A stretch of DNA of 64,000 bases from JAWLFY01 sp041685355. GTDB taxonomy: Bacteria; Planctomycetota; Planctomycetia; Pirellulales; Pirellulaceae. The stretch covers positions 5,631 to 69,630 of the forward strand of contig JAWLFY010000008.1 in NCBI GenBank assembly GCA_041685355.1. Reading direction: 5' to 3'. This document shows positions 22,921 to 37,900 of the stretch, piece by piece (position 1 is the stretch's first letter; each line of letters begins with the position of its first letter). The notes below the pieces were generated by a model. It searched no databases. It was given only the letters and a program-made list of their open reading frames with translations, and was not told where the DNA came from. A program made the translations under genes and the position numbers.

Positions 22921-25900
22921 ATGGATGTGCCGAAGGGGGCGTCGCGCCGCGACGGAGATGCCGATGAGTCTCGGCGTTACCGAAGTCGAACGCGTCGAGA
23001 ATCAAAAGGGCGTTCGCTTTCCGTCCCGTTCGAAAAACTCGAACCACGTCACCTGCTCGCGACGGTGATGTGGGACGGAGGCGGCGACGGGACGCGATGG
23101 CACGACGCCGAGAACTGGACGGACGACACGATCCCCGCGGTGATCGACGAAGTCGTGATCCGTCCCGGCGAGAACACCCTCGCAATCACCGTCGACGACG
23201 ACGTCGTCGTCGCCTCGATCGACGCGACGGCGACGCAGTTCCTGATCCTGTCGAACGTCGAAGTCAGCGACGAGCTTCGGCTCACCGCGGACACGTCGAT
23301 CGAGGCCGTCGGTGGCGAGTCGTCGCTGCATGCCGATGGGGTCGCGTCGATCGACGGGGCGAGCCTTCACGCGATCGACGGCGCGACGATCGAATTGCCG
23401 TCGGTGACGCATTACGACCACGCCAGTACCGCGAACCGCCAAACGCGAAGCTGGATCGCGGAAGGGATCGGAAGCCGGCTGGCATTCCCGAATCTCCGTG
23501 CGATCTCGGGCGGCCGTCACCTCGGGTCCGAGACGATCGTTTCGGCGTCCGGCGGCGGCGTGGTCGAACTCGATCGACTCGTACAGATCACCGACCCGGC
23601 TGACGGAGACACTCGCCAACGGTCGATCTCGGTCATCGCGTCCGGCGTCGATAGCCGGATCGAACTGGGCGAACTCCGCGCGATGACCGATCGAGACGTC
23701 GCCCCGCGGAACGGATTCGACGCGGGAATTCGTTCGACGATCGACGCGACCGACGGCGGACAGATCGTCGCCCCTCAACTCACGAGCCTGGTCGGCGTCG
23801 CGACGACGATCGATCAACCGGGCGATCTCGACACGCGGATCCTGCGAACCGTGAACGACGCGATGGTGGTGCTGAACGATCGGGATGCCGATTTCGATGC
23901 GCTGGTTACGGCGACCGGGACGGACGTCGCGGTGATCGGTGGCAAGGCGACGTTCCCGAGCATGAAACACCTCCGGGGCGGCACACTGTCGCTGCGGTCC
24001 GGCGGCACGGCGGATCTGCCCCTCGTGACGAACGTCGACGGATCCAGTTTTCACGTCGAAGACGGTGTGACGCTTTCGCTCCCAACGGTCACCGCGTACG
24101 CCGTCGAGGCGGCCGACCCGGTACCCGAGGCGGCGGGAATCGATGTTGCCGCATCGGAGCCGGGGACGGTCCGCCGGTGGGAGGCGAAGGGTGCCGGCAG
24201 CCGACTCGACCTGTCGGGCATGACTTGGATCGCGGGCGGCGAATCGATCGGTTCACAGCTCGCGGTGACGGCGTCGGACGGTGGCGAGATCGACGTCTCG
24301 AACGCCCGGCAATGGGTCGACCCGGACCGAGGGGACACGCGACAACGGGCGTTCGTGATCACGGCGAAGGATGCGGGATCGACGGTCCGTCTCGACCAAC
24401 TTCGCAACGTCATCGACCGTGACGCGGACCCCCGAAACGGCTTCGACGCCGGCCTGCGGTCGCAGCTCATCGAAAGCGACGGCGGTCGCGTGATCGCGCC
24501 GTCGATCGAGTCGCTGGTGCGGACCGAGTTCGCCACCGACCAAGCGTCGATCGGGAACGGCATCGTCGGGCAACCGTTTCTCGGCACTTCGCCCGACGCA
24601 CGCGACGGCATGCCGATCGCCGTCTTCCCGACACCGGAACCGTTCGTCACCACGGCCGAATGGATCGCGGACGACGGGCGATGGAACGACGCGGCGAACT
24701 GGAGCACCGGACGGGTCCCCGAGATCAACGATCTTGTGCGGATCGACTCCGGAAATGACATCGTCGTCACGATCGATGGTGGCGAACATGGCGTCCGAGG
24801 GATCACCGGGACCGGCACGCTGAGCCTCTCCGCGGGAAGTTTGACGGTGACCGACGCGTCGACGTTCGCGGGAAACCTTACCCTTTACCCGGGGACGTCG
24901 TTGACAGCGACGGGACCGGATGCCGACTTTGCCATCGACGGGACGACGGAGATCGACGGCGCGAACCTGTACGCGACCCAAGGCGGCCGGTTGAGATTGC
25001 CGAACGCGTCGGGGTACGCCCACGCTTCGACCGGGAACGGACAAGTCCGAACGTTGCGGGCGGAAGGAGACGGCAGCCGGATCGAGTTACCCGGGATCGC
25101 TTCGATCGGCGGCGGCACACACAACGGCTCGTTCGTTTCGGTCGCGGCCCTGGACGGAGCGACGATCGACCTCCGCGGCGTCACGGAAGTCGTCGACGGA
25201 CCGAGCGGGAACACCCGCGGGCGGGCGATCGAGTTCGAATCGGACGGGGTCGGAAGCGAGATCGATCTGCGGTCGCTCACGCGGATGCGCGACAATGACG
25301 TCGAACCCCGATCGGGGTTCAACGCGGGGCGATACTCGGCGATACGGATGACGCGGGGTGGAGCTCTTCGCCTGCAACATTTGGCGGAGCTGGCAGGGGT
25401 CGAGTTCACCTGGGACGGGGTGAACCTGGGCGGTTCGGCGGCATCCGATTCGCTCCCCGCGTTGCAAACCGTCTCGCACAGCCGGTTCGTCATCCGGGGC
25501 GACGACTTCGATCTGCCGAGTCTCGATTCGGCTCGCGAGACCGATTTCGACATCCGGCACGCGACGTTGCAGGTCACCCGGTTGGAACAGATGTCGGGCG
25601 GTTCGATCCGACTCTCGGCGGGAGGCGAAATGGTCGCTCCGGGGCTCGAGCAGATCAACGGGGCCAGCCTTTTTATTCGGGACGGGGTCTCGCTGTCGTT
25701 GCCGTCGGTCGTGACGTACGACCATGGCGGCGATCGCAACGACGTGATGCGGACACTTCAGGTCGTTGGAGTGGGAAGTCGGCTCGCGTTTCCGAATCTG
25801 GAAACGATCCGCAACGGCGACGAGAACGGTTCGAAGATTCGGATCGAGGCGATCGACGGGGGGACCTTCGAGGCGCCAGCGCTATCGTCGATTCTTGACG

Positions 25901-28900
25901 GCGAATCGGGGGATACGCGTCAACGGGCCGTGTACGTGATCGCGTCGGGACACTTCAGCGTCATCGATTTGGGAAGGTTGTGGTCGTTCGTCGATCGTGA
26001 TTCCGCCCCGCACTTGGGCTTCGACGCGGGGCTCTATTCCCAGCTTGTGGCGACGCGAGGGGGGGTGATCCTCGCACCGGAGCTCGCTCACCTACGCGGG
26101 GTCGCCTGGTCGATTGACGAGTCGAACGCGTCCCAGCCGAGCGAGCCGAGCGAGCCTCTCGAGCTGAGCGAGGCGACCGACGGGGAGTCCCGACGGTTGA
26201 CGACGGATTCGCTGGAATCGGTCCGGGACAGTCGTTTGATTTTGGGCTTCGGGATTCATCGTTTTCCGAAGCTTGTTGACGCGACAGGAACGGGAATCCT
26301 CGTGAGCCACGGAGATGCGGTGTTTCCGGAGCTTTCGTCGCTTCGGCATGGCGGCGTGCGGCTGCGAAACGGAGGCACGGCTGACCTCGCGAGACTGACC
26401 GACATCGACGACACGAGTCTGATCGTCGAGGGCGGCGTCACGTTGAATCTTCCGGGTGTCACGTCGTATCGACATTCGGCGGATGAGTCTGACGAGACGA
26501 CGACGATCCGCGCCGAAGGACCCGGAAGCCGTTTGGAGCTGTCGAATTTGTCGCGGGTCGTGGGGGCGGCGGAACGGGGATCGTTGCTGTCGTTCGAGGC
26601 ATTGTCCGGTGGGACGATCGTGACGCCGGCACTCCGCGAAATCGAACCGGACGGCGACGGCGTGGGGGTTCGCCGGATCGGGCTTTTGGCCGAGGGGATC
26701 GGGAGTACGATCGATCTGACCAGCTTGGAGCGGTTCGCCGGAACGCATCCCCAGGTTTCGGATCCCTCGCAAGCGTCCTACCTGTCGGTTCGTTACGGGG
26801 GCATCATCGAGTTTCCGGCGGACGAGGTCGACTTGTTCGGGATTCGCCTCGAATCGGGGCCGGCCGGGTCGATCGACGACTTGACGCTACCCGATCTGGT
26901 CGCATCCGGGTTCACCGCGCCGGCCGAATCGATCGGTGACCCGGCCCGGGTGGAGCTGGCGTGGGAGGTCCGCAACGAGGGGGATTCGGCCGGTCCGGTG
27001 ACCGGTTGGAACGACGTCGTGATCCTGTCGCGGAACCCGATCCTGGGCGACGGGGATGACGAAGTGGTCGCGCGGGTTCGCTCACCGGCCGGACTCGAAC
27101 CCGGCGATTCGTACGGGCGCGCCGAATCGATCTTACTCCCGCCTTCGACAAGCGGCCGTTTTTACTTGTTTCTAGCCGCCAACGGTGACGGCGAATTCCG
27201 CGAGACCGGCGCCGCCCAAAACAACTCGGCGATGCACGGACCGATCGACGTGATGCCGATCCCGCACGCGGACTTAGTCGTCGATGCGATCGACGTGCCG
27301 GCCGAGATCACCGCGGGTGAACCGTTTGTGGCGTCATGGAAGGTAGCGAATCAAGGACCCGGGATCACGAATCGGGGCGACTGGGTCGATCGGATTTACA
27401 TCGCCCGCGACCCGGATGGCAGGGAACCGATCGAGGGAACGGAGCGACGACGACGACACTTCGGACAACTCGCGTCGGGCGGCGAATACGAAGCGACTGC
27501 GATATTGACCATCCCGTTCGAAGCTTCGGACGAGCACTACCTGATCGTCGAGACGGCGTCCCAGAACGCACCGTTCGAGTTTCGCTTTGACGACAACAAC
27601 GTCGCGGTGTCGAACGCGATTTTCGTGACGACGCCCCCGATGCCGGACCTCGCCGCGGACGATTTGGTTGTGCCAAGGGCCGTCACCGAAGGGACGCGGT
27701 TCGAGTTGTCGTGGTCGGTCGAAAACGTGGGGGCTCGCGGCGCCGACGGGCCTTGGGTCGATCGGGTTTGGCTCCGCGAGTTGGCCGAACCGTCGGACGC
27801 GGGTGGGGCCGATGGCGATTCGTCGGAAGAGAACCTGATCGAACTCGGGCGATTCGTGTACGTCGACGCGTTGCCGATCGGAGACCGATACACGCGATCG
27901 GAGTCGATCTTGATCCCGTCTCGAATCCGAGGCGTGTTCGAGCTGTTGGTCGATGTCAACGCCGAAGGGGGTCTGAGCGAATCTGGGCTCGGGAACAACC
28001 TCGTCACGGCGCCCGAGCCGATCACGGTGAACGTTCAGCCCCGTCCAGACCTGCGGATCGATTCGATCGTGACCCCCGCACGTGTGCCAGCCGGTGAGCA
28101 GCTGGCGGCCGAGTATGTGATCGCCAACCTCGGCGCGCGGGGAACCGAAGATCGGTCGTGGGTCGATCGGGTCTACCTCTCACTTGACGCCACGATCGAC
28201 CCGGGTGACATCTTGATCGGCGAAACCGAACGGGCGGCCGCGTTGTCGCCGGGCGAATCGTATCGCGTGGTCACCCCTCCGGTGACGGTCCCGCCGCGTT
28301 ATCGCGGCGACGTGTACGTATTGGTCGAAACTGACGCGACGGAGACGGTCCCCGAGTGGCCGAACGAGATCAACAACCTTCTTGATTCATCGGTCTTCGT
28401 CGAAGCGGCTCCGCTGAGCGATTTGCTCGTCGGTGACGTGGTCGTGCCGGCGCAGGCGGTCGCCGGGGCGACGATCCCGGTTCGCTTTACGGTGACAAAC
28501 CTCGGTTCGGCCGCGACCCACGGTGACCGCTGGTCGGAAAGCGTTTGGCTGACCCGTGACAAGACGCGGCCGCACCCGGCGAAGGGGGATCGGTTGCTGT
28601 GGTCGGGGAGTCACCAAGGCGTGCTTTCGCGCGACGCCGGGTACGACCGTGAGCTCGACGTGCGGATCCCGGACGGGATCGAATCGGGCGTGTGGCATGT
28701 GACCCCCTGGGTCGATCCCTTTGATGAGATCCCCGAGGACACACTTGCCGCGAACGTGAACCCCGACGATCCGGGTCAACTCGACAACAACAATTACCGT
28801 GCCCGCGAGCTGTCGATCGTCGGGAAAGAACCCGACTTGGTGGTCGCCGAAATCTCCGCCCCGCCGGTCGCTCAGGGGGGCAATCAGATCACGGTGACGT

Positions 28901-31900
28901 GGCGGGTCGAGAACCGAGGGTTCAGCGACGCCGGGTCGGGCGGATGGGTCGATCGGGTCTACCTGAGCGATTCCGGCGACCCGTCGGCGGACGGGGCGCG
29001 GTCGATGATTTTGGCGGAGCGGAGACGTCATCAGTCGTTGGCCGCCGGCGAGTCGTATACGCAATCGGTCACGGTGACGCTCTCGCCGTCGGCACGCGGG
29101 AGCCACTTGATCGTGGTCACCGACGACGAGTCGACACGTGATGTCGGGATCGACTTGCCAGGTTTCTTTGCCGGCCTCGCCGACGCTTCACCGGAAGTCC
29201 GTCCCGTCGCAGAGCTCGACGAGGAGAACAACGCCACGGTGCGATCGATCGACGTCACTCCGGTGCCGGCGAACCTTCGAGTCGTCTCGTTCGATGTGCC
29301 GGCGGAGAACTTTTCCGGCGAACCGACCACGATCCGCTACACGGTGGAGAACGTCGGCGAGCACCCGGTGTGGCCGGACACCGGGGCGTGGCGGGATTTC
29401 TTGTGGGTATCGGCGGACCCGACGTTCATCCGAGACCGGGCGTCCTTTCTGGGCGAAGTGATCACGACGCATCCGGGATCGGCCCACGGCGTCTCCACTT
29501 CGTCAGAGGACGGAACATCGACGGTGATGTTGCAACCCGGGGACAAGTACACGGTCGAGACGACGGTGACGTTACCCGAGGGGGCCGCAGGTGAGATGTA
29601 CTTCCATGTCCATCTCAACGCGCACAACGACCGATCACCGCGATTGTTCCCGTATCAGTCACGGATCGGGTTGAAGGAGTGGTATCCGGCCGACTCCGGG
29701 GCCAACGACGCGTGGCTCGACCATTTCAGCCGGTGGGCGTTCGAGGACCCGTCGGACAACGTCGCCTCGACGCCGCTGCCGGTGACTTATCGCGAAGCGG
29801 ACCTCGAACTTGTCGGGATCGAAGTGTCTGATACCGCGCGGTCGGGGGAAACCGTTTCGGTAACCTACACGGTCATGAACGCGGGTGCGCGGGCGACCCG
29901 GGTCGCCGCGTGGACCGACCGCTTGTTCCTTTCCCGCGACGCGTCGCTCGATCACGCTGACCACCAATTGGGGGTGGTGAGTCACGTCGGCGAGTTGGCG
30001 CCGGGGGAATCGTATACGCGAAGTCTCGATGTCCGATTGCCGGACGGGATCGAGGGCGAGTTTCACCTGATCGTATTCGCCGATTCGGCGGCCCAACAGG
30101 ACCGGGCCCGCCGTCCGAGCGACATCGGGTACCGGCTGGTTGGGCTCGAGTTCGAGTTGCCGGGGAGTCTCGCGCCGTGGGATCTGGCGTCGGTCGCCTG
30201 GCGCGAAGCGGCGCGCGGTCGGGTGAAGGAGTTTCTCGACGAAGGGAACAACCTTGGCGTCGTCTCGCTACCGATCGCGTTGGGTGCGGTGCCCGATTTG
30301 CAAGTGGTCAACCTCGTGGCTCCGACGCGGGCGACACGAGCGCAAGAGTTCGAAGTGACTTACACGGTCGAGAATCGTGGTGACGACACGGTCGCGGGAC
30401 AAACGGAGTGGGCAGACCACGTCTATCTGTCGCGTGATCGGCTGCTCGATCTAGGTTCCGACGTGTTCCTCGGTTCGGTGACTCGTGAAGGGGGCTTGGC
30501 CGCGGGGGCGAGCGACACACGGACGGAGACGTTCGCGCTCCCGAACGATTTGCTCGGACCGTATTACGTGTTCGCCATCACGGACCCGGATCGGGTGCGT
30601 CCCGAAGGGGATGTCTTTGAGGGGGATCGGGAGCGGAACAACGATCTTTCCAGCGATGTTCCGATGCTGATCGAGTTGCCCGATCCGGTGGATCTCCAAG
30701 TGACCGTCGGTTCCACGCCGGCGAACGTATCGGTCGGGCAACCGCTGGTACTCGAGTGGGTCGTGAGGAATCACGGCGAGCACGCGGTCACCGGCCGTTG
30801 GTCGGACACGGTCTATTTGTCGACGGATCCCCGGTGGGACCGAGGGGACGCCACCGTCGGTCGCGTCGAATTTCGGGGGACGCTCGCGGCGGGTGAAAGC
30901 TATGTGTCAACGTTGGACGCCGTGACGCCGGCGGTCACGCCGGGGAGTTACCGGGCGATCGTTCGTACCGATATCCATGACCAGGTCTACGAGGGCGATC
31001 GGTCCGATAACAACGCGTCGGCGTCGGCCAGCACGATCGACGTCGCGGTACCCGAGTTGCTGTTGGGCGAACCGACGCAGCTGACGATCGCGGGGGGCGA
31101 CGAACTGCTGTACGAGATTCATGTTCCCGCCGGCCGGACGTTGCGGGTTCGCTGGAGTGGTTCCGACGACGTCGTGCCGACGGAGATGTTTCTGCGGCAC
31201 GGGTCGGCGCCGACTTCGGTCATCCACGATGCCGCGGGGCAAGCCGTGGGCCTCATGGGGATGGTCGCGAGGGTGCCGTCGACCGAGCCTGGGAGCTACT
31301 ACTTACGGGTGCGCGGTTTCGAGACGGCGGTCGGCGAGACGCCGACCGCGGACGGGACAGCGAAGCAAACGGGCAGGCTTCTCGCCGAGCTGTTGCCGTT
31401 GATGATCGATGACGTCAGCGCCGATTTTGGGGGCGACACCGGACGAGTGACCGTGACGGTCCGGGGTGCTGGCTTCCATCCCGACGCGATCGTCAAACTG
31501 GTCCGTCCCGGATTCGCGGCGTTCACCCCAGCTGCCGCCCACTTCGTCGACGCGACGGAGATGCGAGCGACGTTCGATTGGGAGGACGCCGCGGGCGGGT
31601 TGTACGACGTGCAGGTGATTCAACCAGGCGACCCGGTGGTAACGGTTCCCTATCGGTTTCAAGTCGAGCCGACGATCGAGCCCGAGGTGACGGTGGGCAT
31701 CGGCGGCCCGCGTTATCTGTTTGCCGGTGACGCCGGGGCGTACGGGATCGCCTTGCAGAATCACGGAAACGTCGACGCGCCGTATGTCCGTTTCGACGCG
31801 GGCGTCCCGGCGCTCGGGATCAACGCGAACGTTTATAACCTGCCGTTCACGCACTTCACGAGCAACCTGCGCGGAGCACCGAGCGGGGAAGCATCGATCC

Positions 31901-34900
31901 CGTGGGCGGAGCTCGATTCGGCGGCGAATCGCGACGGACACTGGACCGCGGACGGGTTCGCGTTCGACGTGGATGCCGACGGATATGCGGGAATGACGTT
32001 TCAAGTCGAAACGTATCCGGGGCTGCGAGAACTTCACGACCGGGCATGGGAGGCGCTCAAGGCGAAGCTTTACGACGCGTTTCCCGAGCACGCCGCGACC
32101 GATCTCTTGGCCGGCGGTCCCGAAGCGCTCGACGCGATCTTTCCCGGCTTGACGGTGATCTGGCAAACGTTCGGCGCGATTCCCGATTGGGTGACGGTGC
32201 CGCTGATCCCGTTCGAGTTCCATGTCGTCGCGTCCGCGACGTCGATGACGCACGAGGAATACGTCGCGGACGCGTTACGGGAGGCAGATCACGTCCGCCG
32301 GGCGATCCTTCGCGATACGAACGCACCGCCCGTTCTCGTTCACCTGGCGGCTGACCCCGAGCGATGGGAGACACTCTACCGGACGTTCTTGAAAGAGTCC
32401 GGCTGGTTGGTCGCGGAGGACGCGATCCCCGCGGTACGACGTGATCCGGAACTCGTGAGCCAACTGGCGATGCTCGCCGGGGCGGTCGCGAGTGGACCGA
32501 TAAGGGACGATTCGGCAGGGACCGGTTCGGGATCCGGCGTCGTTGAGATCGTGTTCCATGGCGACGCCGGACAACTTTTTGAGCAGGTCCGCCGATGGTA
32601 CGGCCACGACGTGGGTCGGCTCGCCGAGACCGACGCGAATGCGCCTCGATTCACCGCTGACTCCCTCTCTGGGTTTGGTCTCCTCGATAACCCGAACCCC
32701 GTTGCCCGGATGCCGCGGTTCGAATCGCTCGACTTGGGGCTCCAGCGGGCGACCCATTTTCAGACGATGAAGGTCTACGTCCCGTGGGTGCCTTTCGAGC
32801 GACGGGGGCGGGGGATCCCGGCCGATTATCAAGTCGACGGGATCGTGTTGAACGACGACCGGCCGTTCTTCCCGTTAAACCTGGGGGACGAGTTCGACCA
32901 ATCACGAAGGCCGGAGGAGAGGGCTTCGAACAACGGGGCTTCGATGGTCGGGCCGTTCGCGTTGGAGACCGGCGGCTTCTTGCCCGCCGGGGAACCGCTG
33001 CCGTTCACGGTCCATTTTCAGAACGCCCCGTCGAGCCCTCGGGATTCGAATCAAGTTCGTGTCGTCGTTCCGTTGGACGAGGCGTTCGATCCCCAAACGT
33101 TTCGCTTGGGTGAGATCCGCGTCGGTGAGTTAGTCATCCGAGTCCCTCCGGGGCGGAGCCATTTCCAGGGTGACTTTGAGTTGGCGGGGACGCTCGGTTT
33201 CGACGTTCGGGTCAGTGCGGGAATCGACCAGCGATCGGGGCATGCGACTTGGTTGATCGAGGCGATCGACCCGATGACGGGTGAGCGGTTCTTAGGTTCC
33301 GACGGGGGGCTGTTGCCGGCGAACGACGCGCTGGGTCATGGCGCCGGGTTCGTTCGCTATCGCGTCGAACTCCGGGAAACACTGGACAGCGGGACCGAGA
33401 TCGCCGCCGGCGCGTCGGTCCGCCTGGACAACGCACCGGGCGAGCGAACCGAACCGCTCCGCTACGTCGCCGATGTGGACCCACCGACGAGTTCGCTGAA
33501 CGTCGCGCCGGTCGGCTCGAACGGGGCGTCTCGGGTGAGTTGGGAAGTGACGGACGAACCGAGCGGATCGGGGTTTCGACACGTTTCGCTCTATGTCTCG
33601 GGAAACGACGGCGAGTTTCGTCTCTGGCAACGCCAATTGGCCGACGCATCGGGGACCGCGACGTTCCCGGGTCAGCCCGGCGGGGACGTCCGGTTTCTAG
33701 CGATCGCGAGCGACCGGGCCGGGAACCGTGAACTCCCGCCACCGGGGATTTTCCTCCCGAGTGACGGGTCACGATCGCCGTTCGGTCCGCAGCCAGAATC
33801 GTCGGGCATCGAGTCGCCACGAGGCTTGCCTTCTTCGAGCGATCCCCCGTCGGATCCCGTTCACCCGATCTTTACCCGCGCGGTGCAAGCGATACCGTCG
33901 TCATCCGATCCGGCCTCTCTGTCGGAGTTCGCGTCGGCGGTGCGGCCGTTCGTGACGCGATCGATGGCGAGCGGCTTTGTTTCGAGCGGAGCGGGTATCG
34001 GGCCGATCGCGATCGCCGAAACGTCTCAGGGCGACATCTTGGTCAGCGGCGGCGAAGCGAGGAACGAGATTTTTCGGCTGGGAGACGACGGGGGCGTTGT
34101 CGGTGACGCCTGGGCGACGCTTCCGTTTCCGATTCATGACTTGCGGTTCGACTTGGAGGGGCGATTGTGGGCGACGACCGGTGGCGGGCCGTTATTGCGG
34201 TTGTCTCCCGACGACGGGTCGGTTCTCGGCACGTTCGGCGACGGGCTCACGTTGGGTCTCGCCGTGGATCCGAACTCGGGCCAAATCGCGGTCGGTTCGC
34301 GGCACGGGGTGGAGCGGTTCGATCCCGCTACCGAGTCGTTCTCTCGACTTAGCCGGGACCGAGATCTGCGGGTTGGGAGCTTGGCGTACGACGGGGATGG
34401 CGTCCTGTGGGGCGTTCGGTGGCCGCAGCGTGACACGGTTGTTCGGTTGGAAGCTTCCGGCCGTGCGGTCGAGATGCAGGAGTTCAACGAGCCGATCGAT
34501 TCGATCGCGTTCGGCCAGCCCGGTACCGAACTGGAGGGGCTGCTGTTCGTTTCCCATCCCGGCGCCGACCACACACGAAGCGATTCGGATTCGGATGATG
34601 AGCGAGTCGGTGTGTCGATGATCGACGTTGTCTCGAATCGACGTGTCGCGATCGCGCGGGGCGGGACGCGAGCGGATCGGATCCTCGCGACGTCGGACGG
34701 TCGCGTGTTGGTGAGTCAGTCGTCCCAGGTCGACCAACTGAGCCCGATCGTCGCGCCGCAAATTGTGGCAACGAACCCGCCTGACCAAAGTGTTGCGTCG
34801 ATCCCGCTCGGACGCTTGAGTGTTACTTTCAGCGAGACGATGTGGACCGCGGGGGATACCGCGATCGGCTCGGTCATCGATCCGGCGCTCTACACGTTGA

Positions 34901-37900
34901 CGTCGGATGATGGGACCGCGGTCGCGATCCGTGATGTGACCTACGACGACGATTCGAGGACGGCGTATCTATTCAGCGAGGCGTTGGGTATCGGCGACTA
35001 CACGCTGACGGTCGCGGGGACGCTCCGCAGCGACGACGGGTTCCCACTGGAGAGCGATTTCGAGTTTGCGTTTCAAACGGTACGTGACTTCGCCGGATTG
35101 GTCGACGTTCGTCTCAACGGAACCCGGATCGATCGACAAGCCGAAACGGTCAGCTACGAGGCCGAGGTGACCAACATCGGCGATCGCAAGTTATGGGTAC
35201 CGATGTTCCTGACGCTCACGGGCGACGAGCGCGACGTGGGTCGACCGGCGGATGCTCTTGACCGTGACGGCGATGGCCGATGGATCGTGAGTCTCGATGC
35301 ACCGTCTGACAACGGCACCCGATTGAAGCCGGGCGAATCGACGACCGCGACCACGTTGCAGTTGCTGGCCCCCGAATCGGGTCCGACCGATTTTTGGCAC
35401 GGGTTTGCGGGCACGGTCGCCGACGTTCGGGGGATCGAGTTCGTGAGCGAGCCGCCGACCGACGTTGTGGCGGGCGAGACGTATCGATACGACGCGACCG
35501 TTTCGGCCGATGGGGAAAACGCGAGTTATTTTCGACTCGCACAAGGCCCGGATGGGATGACCGTGGATCCCGCCGGCGGGACGGTGATGTGGCCGACGTC
35601 GGAGGATTCCCCGCAGCGGACCGACGTCGTGTTGCAGGTGTTAGGCGATCGCGGCGGGTGGGCCGAAACGGCTTGGACGGTCCAGGTTACCGGCGGAAAC
35701 CGAGCCCCTCGGTTCCTGTCCGTTCCGGACGACATCGTGTCGCAGGAGGCGGAGCGGGTGGAACGTTCGATTGACGTCTTCGATCCCGACGGGGATTCGG
35801 TTCGAGTTCGCATCGAAGGCTTTCCGCCGGGGGCGACTTTCGATCCGGTCACGGGCGCGCTCGCGTGGGAACCGGTGCCGGGAGCCGCAGGGAGCTACCA
35901 CGAGATCACGGTTTTCGCGACGGACGGGGTGAACACGGTCTCTCACGGGTTCGACTGGGTCGTCACGGCGTCGAGTCACGCGCCCCGTTTCGGGACACTC
36001 GCGCGTCCCACGCTCCGCGAAGGAGAACGTTGGGTGTACCAGATCCCGGCGACTTCCCAAGACCAACGCCCGCTGCGTTTTTCCAGCGGTTCGCTCCCGG
36101 ACGGCGCGACGTTGCATTCGACCTCCGGTGAACTGCGATGGGACGTGGGCTACGCCTCGGCGGGCCAACACGTGATCCCGGTTACGGTCACGGCGGGCGA
36201 TGACTCCGTCACGGTGGAGATCGTTGTCGAGGTGCTGGCCGGAAACGGCGTGCCACGGTTCGACCCGCTGGGAGAGTGGCTGATCGACGAGGGCCAATCG
36301 GTCACGATCGTCGCTTTCGCGTTCGACCCGGATCATCCCGACTTCCGATTGCCGGTCCGCTTGCCCGACGGAACGTTGGACCCACCGGGCGACGTGTCAC
36401 CTGTCGCCTATGCGGCGGAGGGGCTCCCGGTTGGCGCCACGTTCGACCCGGAGACTGCGACGTTCCGTTGGACGCCCGACCATGACGCGGCGGGGCGGTA
36501 CGAGGTAACGTTCGTCGCGACCGACGACGGCGACGGGACCGGCAGCCCGGTGACGACAAGGGGCACGGCGACGATTCTCGTCCGCGATGTCAATCGCTCT
36601 CCCGTGATCACGCCGCTTCAGAACTTCTTGTTGGAACGGCATCGGGCGGTGACGATCCCGGTCGCCGCGGCCGACCCCGACGGCGACCCGATGACGTTGT
36701 CGGCCGCGACTGCCGCCAGCGGTTTGCCACTCCCTGATTTCATGACGTTTACCGACCACGGGAACGGGACGGGCGCGTTTCATGTCGAAGCCGGCTTCGG
36801 ACATCGCGGCGACCATGTTGTCACGTTGTTCGCGAGCGATCTCGATTCGGCAGGGAATGCCAAGTCGACGCCGGACACGGCCGAGTTCGTGATCACCGTC
36901 ACGTCGGCGAACGAGCCGCCGAGATTGACGCCGATCGCTTCACGCGTCGTCGTTCCGGGAACGCCGGTGGTGGTCGACGTCACCGCATCGGACCTGGATG
37001 GCGAGACGCTTCGCTTCGACGTCGACGGGCTGCCGGATCTGGCGGAGTTCGTTTCGTTTCCTGATGAGAACCGGCTCCGCATCCTGTGGACGCCGAGTCT
37101 TGCCGACATCGGCGTTCACGACGTCAGCGTGGTCGTCACGGACACGGGAAACGGACAGCCCGGACGCGCTCTGGCCGATGCGATGTCGTTCCGGTTGACC
37201 GTCCGCGAAACGAACAGAGAGCCTGAATTATCGCTTCCGGCGATCATCGAAGTGGCCGAGGGGGATTTCATCACGACATCGCTTTCGGCGAATGACCCCG
37301 ACGGCGACCCGCTCTACTGGACGGCGGAGAACTTACCCCCGGGCGCTTCGGTCGACCGAGCGACGGGGACGTTTCAGTTCTCACCGACACACGGGCAGGC
37401 GGGAGAGTGGTCGATTCCGATCATCGTGTCGGACGGGATGTCGATGATCGAGTTGCCGCTATCCGTGCGGGTCTTGCCCGCCAATCGGGCCCCGCGGATC
37501 GCTTCTCCGGGATCGCAACTCGGGCTTGAGGGGCGACCGATCGAGTTTCACCTGGTTGGGACCGACCCCGATGGCGACGCGACCGTGTGGGCCAGCGAAG
37601 GGCTTCCATCCGGGGCGGAGTTCGACACCGTCGACGGCCGGTTTCGCTGGACACCGACGCATCAGCAATCCGGTTCGTACGAGATCGTTTGGACGCTCCG
37701 TGACGCGGAAGGCTTGTCGGACTCGGTGACCGTCCCGATCGTTGTCGAAGACGTGAATCGGCCGCCGGACGTTGAATCCACGCGACACCAGGTGGTCGTC
37801 GGGGAACTCATGGACTTCACGATCCGCGCGCGCGATCCCGATCTGGGGGACGTGCTTTCGTTCGAAGCTCACGGGCTTCCAACCGGTGCGACGCTTGACC